From Acinetobacter tibetensis (GTDB lineage: Bacteria; Pseudomonadota; Gammaproteobacteria; Pseudomonadales; Moraxellaceae): DNA of 64,000 nt. The stretch lies in the NCBI RefSeq assembly GCF_023824315.1, contig NZ_CP098732.1, positions 1,674,001 through 1,738,000 on the forward strand, given 5' to 3'. Position numbers and translations under genes: made by a program. The notes under the pieces are model-generated. The model saw only the letters and a program-made list of their open reading frames with translations. It had not been told where the DNA came from and did not search any database. Positions 57,912-64,000 of this stretch are shown here, piece by piece (the stretch's first letter is position 1; each line of letters opens with the position of its first letter).

Positions 57912-58715
57912 CTAAACTTTCAAGCTGCGGTGAATTAATTTGTCAAAGATCTTTGCTGGTGCAAATTGTCTTAACGCTTTTAAGCTTTTTGCAGTTTTTC
58001 CTGCTGTGTAGCGTGGTACGACCTGTTGGCTTTGAATGACGGTTAAAATTGTATTGGCAACTACACTCGGGTCATCTGACTTATTAATTGAATTAATCAT
58101 TTGTTTATGTAGCTTTTCACGCGTTTGATCGTAAAAAGAAATTTTATTGTCTGCTTCGAGTAAGTTTACTCCCAAAGACGTATTGGTGTAAGCAGGTTCA
58201 ATAAGTGACACACGAATGCCTTGAGATCTTAATTCGTGATCTAAAGATTCAGAGTAACCTTCAAGTGCATGTTTTGACGCAGAATAAAGTGCGCCAAATG
58301 GCATAGGCACAAGTCCAAGAATTGAACTGATATTTAAAATAAGTCCTGATTTTTTCTGACGCATGTGTGGAATCACTGCGCGAGTCATTCGAACAGCACC
58401 AAAAAAGTTGGTATCAAAAATAGCCTGTGCTTGCTGCATTGAGCTTTCTTCAGCGCCAGCAGGCGCTATTGCAAACCCAGCATTATTAATTAAGACATCA
58501 ATTTTTCCTTCGGTTGCTATTACTTTCTCAACGGCTTGGGCAACTGAATTGTCTTGATTTACGTCTAACTCAATAAGATGAAATTTGTATTTTGATGAAT
58601 CTTTTGCTTGTCGGCTTGTGCCATAAACAATAAATCCAGCCTCATGTAAAAGGTTTGCTGTTGCTAAACCAATACCAGAAGATGCACCTGTAATTAGAAC
58701 TACTTTGCTGGTCAT
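57912..58715 (-). CDS. Short-chain dehydrogenase/reductase
   Basis: 267 aa, classical SDR. Cofactor motif TGASSGIGLA at residues 9-18, NNAG near 77-80, catalytic Ser near 131 (ISSILG) and YSASK (Tyr/Lys) near 147-151. A long C-terminal tail with an aromatic/basic end is typical of the group acting on lipophilic ketones. First gene of a minus-strand operon, divergent from the hydrolases, with the shared 23-nt element in between. Confidence 0.88.
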   Translation of the reverse strand: MTSKVVLITGASSGIGLATANLLHEAGFIVYGTSRQAKDSSKYKFHLIELDVNQDNSVAQAVEKVIATEGKIDVLINNAGFAIAPAGAEESSMQQAQAIFDTNFFGAVRMTRAVIPHMRQKKSGLILNISSILGLVPMPFGALYSASKHALEGYSESLDHELRSQGIRVSLIEPAYTNTSLGVNLLEADNKISFYDQTREKLHKQMINSINKSDDPSVVANTILTVIQSQQVVPRYTAGKTAKSLKALRQFAPAKIFDKLIHRSLKV

Positions 58716-58796
58716 AGCATGTTCCTTACTTAAACTTTGTCGCCTGAACCAATGAATTCTGGCTTGATTTTTTCATCATAATCTAAAAATAAAATA

Positions 58797-58819
58797 GTTA
58801 CTACTAAAAAGATAGCGAC
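58797..58819. promoter_or_regulatory. 23-nt palindrome-like element, copy 1 (candidate HxlR operator)
   Basis: Reads GTTACTACTAAAA and then AGATAGCGAC. It matches the element upstream of the HxlR gene (63070-63092) at 18 of 23 positions. It lies between the divergent SDR and hydrolase genes, 82 bases from the SDR start and 131 bases from the hydrolase start. Confidence 0.5.
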
Positions 58820-58949
58820 AATGTATTTTTGCCTGTGTATATTGAGTATTAAATCGATACTTACTCTGTTTTTATCTTTTCTCCCTTTGAAAGATCACTC
58901 ATAAAAACAGATGAATCAGATCAATGAATTAAATTTGAGGATCAGAGAA

Positions 58950-59963
58950 ATGAATTTTTTATTAAATACAGTTGCTATGAGTTTGACGGCGATATCTATT
59001 TTTAGTGCTCCCTTAACTCAGGCAGAGGTTGTGCCATCGGTTTCTTTTAATGAACCATCAATTCAGGCACATAAAGTGTCATCAAGTGCTGTTAGCAATC
59101 CGCAAGCAGGGCAACACGCCGAGCAAGATACAAATTGGAAGAATGTACCAACTCAATTTATTAGTGCAGGTGGCGTTAACTTCGCTTACCGAGAATATGG
59201 TCAACAAAACGGTGGAACACCTATCATTTTCTTAAACCATTTGGCTGCTGTACTAGATAACTGGGACCCACGAATTATTGATGGAATTGCGGCAAAACAT
59301 CATGTTGTTGTGTTTGATAATCGCGGCGTTGGTGCTTCGACTGGTGAACCAGCACAGTCAATTGAACAAATGGCAGATGATGCGATTACTTTCATTCAAG
59401 CAAAAGGCTTTAAGCAAGTTGATTTATTTGGCTTTTCGATGGGCGGCATGATTTCGCAAGAGATTGTGCTAAAACAGCCGAATTTGGTACGAAAAATGAT
59501 TTTATCAGGAACTGGCCCTGCGGGTGGTACTGGAATTAGCACAGTCGGGCGAATTTCTAATTGGGATTTAGTTCGTGGAATGGTGACTGGTCAAGACCCT
59601 AAGGTTTATCTCTTTTTCACTCGTACAGAAAATGGTAAAGCTTCTGCAAAAGCCTTTATTCAACGTATTAATGAACGTACCGAAAACCGCGATAAAGAAA
59701 TCACTATTTCTGCCTATCGTGCCCAGCTTAAAGCACTCAAAAAATGGGGAAGTAAAAAACCTTCCGACCTTTCTGTGATTCAACAACCAGTGTTAGTTGC
59801 TAATGGTGATCATGACCGAATGGTGCCAACAGTAAATACTTATGATTTAGCAAAGCGCTTACCAAATAGCTCACTTGTTATCTATCCAGATGCTGGCCAT
59901 GGTGGAATTTTTCAGTTCCAAGAAGATTTTGTAAAACAATCACTTACATTCTTAGATAAATAA
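58950..59963 (+). CDS. Exported alpha/beta hydrolase
   Basis: 337 aa from ATG 58950 (GAGG and AGAGA upstream). Signal peptide MNFLLNTVAMSLTAISIFSA, cleavage near LTQA-E, so the enzyme is periplasmic or secreted. The hydrolase core begins near residue 80: nucleophile elbow GFSMGG, acid near NGDHDRM, and His in DAGHGG. It shares NWDP, GxGASTG and DLxGFSxGG with the next gene, so the two are tandem paralogues, one exported and one cytosolic. Confidence 0.83.
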   Translation: MNFLLNTVAMSLTAISIFSAPLTQAEVVPSVSFNEPSIQAHKVSSSAVSNPQAGQHAEQDTNWKNVPTQFISAGGVNFAYREYGQQNGGTPIIFLNHLAAVLDNWDPRIIDGIAAKHHVVVFDNRGVGASTGEPAQSIEQMADDAITFIQAKGFKQVDLFGFSMGGMISQEIVLKQPNLVRKMILSGTGPAGGTGISTVGRISNWDLVRGMVTGQDPKVYLFFTRTENGKASAKAFIQRINERTENRDKEITISAYRAQLKALKKWGSKKPSDLSVIQQPVLVANGDHDRMVPTVNTYDLAKRLPNSSLVIYPDAGHGGIFQFQEDFVKQSLTFLDK

Positions 59964-59981
59964 AAGCTTAAATTTAGGACA

Positions 59982-60851
59982 ATGATGATGACAACAATTA
60001 CACACCAAACAGCCGAGACCCAATTCATTGAAGTAGATGGAGCAAAATTTGCCTATCGTCGATGGGGTAATGCAAATACAGGGCAACCACCGCTATTTTT
60101 TCTTCAGCATTTCCGAGGTGGTTTAGACAATTGGGACCCACTCATTACTGATGGTTTGGCACAAGGGCGTGAAGTCATTTTATTCAACGGTCGTGGCGTT
60201 GCTTCCTCTACAGGCCAGCCCCGTACTCGCATTGAAGATATGGCAGATGACGCGGCAGCAGTCATTCGTGCACTAGGCTTAAAGCAGGTTGACCTATTAG
60301 GCTTTTCACTTGGAGGGTTTCAGGCACAAGATTTAGTACGCCGTCATCCTGAACTTGTGAGAAAGCTGATGCTTTTAGGTACGGGACCAAGAGGCGGTAA
60401 AACACGTGGAGATGATCCAGAAGTCGCTGCTTTGGTATTAAAGCATGCAACAACTGCTATACCGTCTGAAGAAGACTTTCTCTTTTTATTTTTTGGCCGA
60501 TCTGAAGCTGCTATTCAGGCGGGGCATGAATTTTGGCAACGTCGCCATGAGCGTAAAAACCAAGATCCAGCAAGCTCAGTTGAAGTCATGCAGGCACAAA
60601 TAGAAGCCAATATGCATTTTTTACCTAAACTTGATGAACAAGATCCTTTTGCACATTTACATGAGATTAAACAACCTACTTTCATTTTAAATGGTGTCGA
60701 TGACGTGATGATTCCGACCATCAATGCATATCACATGGCACTTAACATTCCAAACGCTCAGCTATTTATTTATCCCGATGCAGGACATGGTGCCCAATTT
60801 CAGTACCCTGAACGCTTCGTAAAACATGCAATACAGTTTTTAGATGAATAA
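59982..60851 (+). CDS. Cytosolic alpha/beta hydrolase
   Basis: 289 aa at most; three in-frame ATGs (59982, 59985, 59988) follow an AGGAC, and the third has the best spacing. No signal peptide. FLQHFRGGLDNWDPL near 45 is the lid start, LLGFSLGG near 105 the nucleophile elbow, NGVDDVMIPT near 240 the acid loop, and DAGHGAQFQYPE near 265 the catalytic His. Same family as the exported protein 18 bases upstream. Substrate unknown. Confidence 0.83.
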   Translation: MMMTTITHQTAETQFIEVDGAKFAYRRWGNANTGQPPLFFLQHFRGGLDNWDPLITDGLAQGREVILFNGRGVASSTGQPRTRIEDMADDAAAVIRALGLKQVDLLGFSLGGFQAQDLVRRHPELVRKLMLLGTGPRGGKTRGDDPEVAALVLKHATTAIPSEEDFLFLFFGRSEAAIQAGHEFWQRRHERKNQDPASSVEVMQAQIEANMHFLPKLDEQDPFAHLHEIKQPTFILNGVDDVMIPTINAYHMALNIPNAQLFIYPDAGHGAQFQYPERFVKHAIQFLDE

Positions 60852-60898
60852 TGCCCATGAGTTCGGTCCATTCAATTTGATGAATCAAGAAGATAAAA

Positions 60899-61285
60899 AT
60901 GATGAAATTTAAATTATTGCTGTGGATGCTGACCAAGCTCATGCAGCGTGCTGTAAAAAAGAACCCGAAATGCGCAGCTTATGTGAAAGATAAAAATGTC
61001 ATCTTTCAGATTCAAACAGCAAGTGGTGAAGGCCGCTATTTCGAAGTGAAAAATGGCAAGATTAACTCTTACTCAGGGCTAACCAAGTCACCAAGTTTTA
61101 CCTTTACGTTTAAGACGGGTGGCAAGGGGTTTGCCGTGTTATCAGCCAAAGACAGTGTAAACACTTTTTTAACTGCACTTAAAACACAAGACCTTGTCAT
61201 TACCGGAAATTTTGTGGATGTGATGTGGTTTCAAAGTTTAGTGGACTTTATTCAACCTCATTCAAAACCCTCTTTAACTGTGTGA
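60899..61285 (+). CDS. SCP2-like small lipid-binding domain protein
   Basis: 128 aa. A short hydrophobic/basic N-terminus (MMKFKLLLWMLTKLMQRAVK) precedes an alpha/beta domain with KDKNVIFQIQTASGEGRYFEV, GKINSYSG and an end that resembles sterol-carrier-protein-2 folds (LKTQDLVITGNFVDVMWF). Assignment is from pattern only. It sits between the hydrolases and the flavin oxidoreductase, which fits handling of a hydrophobic substrate. A second ATG at 60902 is possible. Confidence 0.55.
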   Translation: MMKFKLLLWMLTKLMQRAVKKNPKCAAYVKDKNVIFQIQTASGEGRYFEVKNGKINSYSGLTKSPSFTFTFKTGGKGFAVLSAKDSVNTFLTALKTQDLVITGNFVDVMWFQSLVDFIQPHSKPSLTV

Positions 61286-61293
61286 GATAAGCC

Positions 61294-62544
61294 ATGACTC
61301 ATCTGCAATTAAAAACGAATCTTTTGAATCAGCCCTTAACTTTACCGAATGGTGTCATCATTCCAAACCGATTAGCGAAGGCTGCAACCAGTGAAACTTT
61401 AGCCAGCTATTCAAATAATCCAAACGAAAAACATGTTCGGCTATATCAGCGTTGGGCCGCATCAGGGATTGGGATGATCATAACTGGCAACATTATGATT
61501 GACCGCAAAGCCTTAGGTGAGGCTGGCAATGTGGTGGTTGAGGATGAGCGTGATTTTGCAATTTTACAAAAATGGGCAAAAACCGTGACCGAACAAGGTT
61601 CTCAATTGTGGGCACAGTTAAATCATCCGGGAAAACAATCACCAAAAGGGCTAAATGTACGGAATATTTCTGCATCGGCAGTGCCATTTGGTGCAGAAAT
61701 GCAGTCTTTATTTGCAACACCTGATGAAGCAACACACGAAGAGATTTTAGAAATTATTCAGCGTTTTGGGCGTAGCGCTGCGATATGTAAAAAGGCTGGC
61801 TTTAGTGGAGTCGAGATTCATGCTGCACATGGTTATCTGATTAACCAGTTTTTGTCGCCTTTACATAATTTAAGAAATGATGAGTGGGGTGGTACACCAG
61901 AAAAACGTCGCCGTTTCTTAATGGAAGTTTATGCAGAGATCCGAAAACAAGTCGGTAAAGCGTTTCCTATTGCGATTAAGCTTAACTCGGCAGATTTTCA
62001 AAAAGGCGGGTTTACCGAGCAAGACTCGTTAGAAACAATTCAGGCATTAGCGAATGCAGGCATTGACCTGATTGAAATATCGGGTGGTACTTACGAATCT
62101 GGTGTAGCCAAAGCTCCACAAAAAGCATCGACAATCGCACGCGAAGCTTTCTTTATTGATTTCGCAGAAAAGGTGAGAACACTCGTAAAAACGCCGTTGA
62201 TGGTAACAGGTGGATTCCGAACTGTAGAAGGTATGGATCAAGCTTTGCAGTCCCATGCATGTGATGTCATTGGAATTGCAAGACTTATGGCAATTGAACC
62301 TGATGTACCTAAATCTTTACTAGCAGGAAAAAATGGTTTTCAGTCAGTGCAACCCATCAAAACAGGCATTAAGAAAATTGATAGTCTGGGGATTATGGAA
62401 GTACTTTGGTATACCCAACAACTCAAACGGATTGGTAAAGGTAAAGAGCCGAAACCTAAGGAAAGTGGCTTATGGGCATTTATTAAATCAGTTTTACTCA
62501 GTGGTTGGGGAAACTATGCAACCCAACGTAGCCGAGCAAAATAA
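61294..62544 (+). CDS. NADH:flavin oxidoreductase (old yellow enzyme family)
   Basis: 416 aa, FMN TIM barrel. PNRLAKAATSETLAS near 27-41, QLNHPGKQSP near 108, the signature HAAHGYLINQFLSPLHNLRND near 174 (residue His/His for substrate) and MVTGGFRT near 305 for phosphate binding. The reductive domain (2,4-dienoyl-CoA reductase type) is absent, so this is the shorter oxidoreductase that reduces activated C=C bonds. Nine bases after the SCP2-like gene, same operon. Confidence 0.87.
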   Translation: MTHLQLKTNLLNQPLTLPNGVIIPNRLAKAATSETLASYSNNPNEKHVRLYQRWAASGIGMIITGNIMIDRKALGEAGNVVVEDERDFAILQKWAKTVTEQGSQLWAQLNHPGKQSPKGLNVRNISASAVPFGAEMQSLFATPDEATHEEILEIIQRFGRSAAICKKAGFSGVEIHAAHGYLINQFLSPLHNLRNDEWGGTPEKRRRFLMEVYAEIRKQVGKAFPIAIKLNSADFQKGGFTEQDSLETIQALANAGIDLIEISGGTYESGVAKAPQKASTIAREAFFIDFAEKVRTLVKTPLMVTGGFRTVEGMDQALQSHACDVIGIARLMAIEPDVPKSLLAGKNGFQSVQPIKTGIKKIDSLGIMEVLWYTQQLKRIGKGKEPKPKESGLWAFIKSVLLSGWGNYATQRSRAK

Positions 62545-62570
62545 CCAATTTATTTTAAATAGAACCAATA

Positions 62571-62598
62571 AAAAGCACTCTAACTGAGTGCTTTTTTT
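62571..62598 (+). terminator. Intrinsic terminator after the flavin oxidoreductase
   Basis: AAAAGCACTC (62571-62580), loop TAACT, GAGTGCTTTT (62586-62595), then TTT. It ends the hydrolase operon and, read backwards, the HxlR gene. Confidence 0.85.
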
Positions 62599-62613
62599 AA
62601 TTTAAATTATTCG

Positions 62614-63048
62614 CTATTTTTGACTAATCGGACGGGTACCAATTTCAGCTCCCGTCACTTGATCAATCACGATAGGTTTAATTTCAGTCCCTTGTTCAGC
62701 ATCAAGGAATATAGGCATTTTTTCAGGATTTTCAAACGGTTTATGCTTACGTCCCCAAGCTCCAATCACAAACAAAACTGGTAGAAAATCGTGACCTGCT
62801 TGAGTGAGTACATATTCTTCGCGTGGCGGATGTTCTGAATATTGTCGCTTTTCAAGTAATCCTTCATCGACTAAAACAGATAAGCGTTTAGTGAGCATTG
62901 TGGGAGCAATACCTAAACTTTTACGGAATTGATCAAAACGAGTGAAACCCGCATGAGCATCTCGCAATATCAGCATGCTCCACGCATCGCCAAGAACTGA
63001 AAGACTTCTTGCAATTGGACAGACTTCAAGATTGGTATTTTTACTCAT
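62614..63048 (-). CDS. HxlR-family transcriptional regulator
   Basis: 144 aa, with the family start CPIARSLSVLGDAWSMLILR and the winged helix RFDQFRKSLGIAPTMLTKRL. The early Cys (residue 11) is the redox or aldehyde-sensing position in several HxlR proteins. The element upstream at 63070 also lies in the SDR/hydrolase gap, so it probably controls the neighbouring genes on both sides. Confidence 0.87.
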   Translation of the reverse strand: MSKNTNLEVCPIARSLSVLGDAWSMLILRDAHAGFTRFDQFRKSLGIAPTMLTKRLSVLVDEGLLEKRQYSEHPPREEYVLTQAGHDFLPVLFVIGAWGRKHKPFENPEKMPIFLDAEQGTEIKPIVIDQVTGAEIGTRPISQK

Positions 63049-63069
63049 AAGAAATTAATAAACTTGAAT

Positions 63070-63092
63070 GTAACTACTAAAACAATAGTAAC
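63070..63092. promoter_or_regulatory. 23-nt palindrome-like element, copy 2 (candidate HxlR operator)
   Basis: Reads GTAACTACTAAAA and then CAATAGTAAC: half-sites GTAACTA and TAGTAAC, which form an inverted repeat with one mismatch. It lies 21 bases before the HxlR start, so it is a candidate autoregulatory site. Confidence 0.5.
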
Positions 63093-63204
63093 ATGGTTTT
63101 ATATTCTTAACTATGATAATTACCCTATATAAAAGACAAGTGAACTGCGAATTAAAACCGAAAGGTGGCTCTTAACCACCTTCAAGTTTTTAATCCAATA
63201 TTTT

Positions 63205-64000
63205 CTATAAATTCTTTTCAAAAAATGCTGCTAATTTATCGAATGGAATTAAATTCACACGATCATATAAATCAACATGACCTGCACCTTTAACGTAATA
63301 CAGTTCTTTAGGTTGCCCAGCCAGCTTATAAGCCTCTTCACTAAACTCTTTTGAATGTGCCTGATCACCTGTAATAAATAGCATTGGGCGAGGAGAAATT
63401 GTTTCTATGTCATTAAATGGATAGAAGTTCATAAACTTGATGTTACTGCTAAGTGTTGGGTGTGTGGTTGTTTTAGGATCAGCACCTTTAGCTGTAAATT
63501 CACCACGCGGAGTACGGTAGAAGTCATAAAACTCACGTTGAATTGGATGAGTATCCTGAGTTAATTCATGCACCGTTCCACTGGTATATTCAGTTTTTCC
63601 ACCTGTAAACTCCACATAACGTTGCTGAGCAGCAGACGCAATGATCTGTTTTCGCTGTTCTAAACTCTGAGAATGATTCAGTGCATTACGGTTTGCCGCA
63701 CCCATGTCGTACATACTCACAGTCGCAATCGCTTTCATGCGCGGATCAATTTTTGCGGCACTAATGACAAAACTACCACTACCACAAATTCCTAAAGCAC
63801 CTATACGTTCACGGTCAATAAAATCACGGGTGCCTAGATAATCAACCGCTGCATTAAAGGCTTCACTATACATGTCAGGAGAAACCACATTACGGGGCTG
63901 TCCTTCACTTTCACCCCAGAATGGCAAGTCAATCGCTAAGGTGATAAAACCCTGTTCTGCCAACTTTTGCGCATACAGCATGGAACTTTGTTCCTTGACG
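63205..64000 (-). CDS. Alpha/beta hydrolase (dienelactone hydrolase-like), N-terminus outside window
   Basis: The frame stays open to base 64000 (VKEQSS before the ATG at 63981), so the first internal ATG is not the start; the usual N-terminal G-x-x-K-E strand must lie beyond. IDLPFWGESEGQPR, the nucleophile elbow ALGICGSGSF (Cys or Ser at the centre), TGDQAHS and a catalytic His in VKGAGHVDLYDR near the end are visible. The family includes dienelactone hydrolase-like enzymes and putative xenobiotic esterases. It is on the other side of the HxlR gene from the hydrolase operon. Confidence 0.8.
   Translation of the reverse strand, partial: VKEQSSMLYAQKLAEQGFITLAIDLPFWGESEGQPRNVVSPDMYSEAFNAAVDYLGTRDFIDRERIGALGICGSGSFVISAAKIDPRMKAIATVSMYDMGAANRNALNHSQSLEQRKQIIASAAQQRYVEFTGGKTEYTSGTVHELTQDTHPIQREFYDFYRTPRGEFTAKGADPKTTTHPTLSSNIKFMNFYPFNDIETISPRPMLFITGDQAHSKEFSEEAYKLAGQPKELYYVKGAGHVDLYDRVNLIPFDKLAAFFEKNL

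Overview
The window is AT-rich chromosomal DNA from a gammaproteobacterium that is almost certainly an Acinetobacter. The evidence is gene content: an hca hydroxycinnamate block in the order hcaA-B-C-D-E...G with divergent hcaK and hcaR, next to vanAB/vanK/vanP/vanR, plus OprD-type porins, cytochrome bd of the CIO type and many LysR regulators. As I recall the A. baylyi ADP1 map, van and hca are not adjacent there, so this is probably another species. No rRNA, tRNA, insertion sequence, prophage or CRISPR array was seen.

Layout. (1) 1-1357: end of modA, then modB and a short modC (molybdate import). (2) 1.4-11 kb: LysR regulators, a CPA2 cation/proton antiporter, a crotonase, aspartate ammonia-lyase with a divergent LysR, an AlaX-type tRNA editing protein and a LysE-type exporter. 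(3) 11.3-23.1 kb: hydroxycinnamate/chlorogenate module. An exported esterase, two accessory proteins, porin, acyl-CoA dehydrogenase, CoA ligase, aldehyde dehydrogenase and hydratase-lyase lie on the minus strand; the MFS carrier HcaK and MarR repressor HcaR lie on the plus strand. (4) 23.2-29.2 kb: vanillate module vanR, vanB, vanA, vanK, vanP. Module 3 turns ferulate into vanillate and module 4 demethylates vanillate to protocatechuate. (5) 29.3-38.8 kb: MFS carrier, rhodanese, Lrp regulator, astC-astA-astD without astB/astE, CycA-like permease, secreted orphan. (6) 39-41.7 kb: periplasmic asparaginase divergent from a dicarboxylate/amino acid symporter. (7) 41.8-47.5 kb: several tiny membrane proteins, a MocR regulator and the cydAB operon. 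(8) 47.7-51.8 kb: orphan gene, decayed genes (DJ-1/PfpI-like and LysA-like), then an intact rpe-hemE-marR operon. (9) 51.8-56.5 kb: fused indolepyruvate ferredoxin oxidoreductase with a divergent LysR. (10) 56.7-64 kb: an HxlR-linked redox/hydrolase cluster (SDR, quinone-oxidoreductase-like enzyme, truncated aldo/keto reductase, two paralogous alpha/beta hydrolases, SCP2-like protein, old yellow enzyme, a further hydrolase cut by the window end).

The most useful new observations are regulatory. An identical 15-nt palindrome lies in the aspA/LysR gap and, 32.6 kb away, in the asparaginase/symporter gap, suggesting one asparagine-aspartate-fumarate regulon. Four GGATCC-centred palindromes occupy the vanA/vanK gap. 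An inverted pair of 11-nt sites flanks the hcaA/hcaK gap. A 23-nt palindrome-like element is shared by the HxlR gene promoter and the SDR/hydrolase divergent promoter 4.3 kb away.
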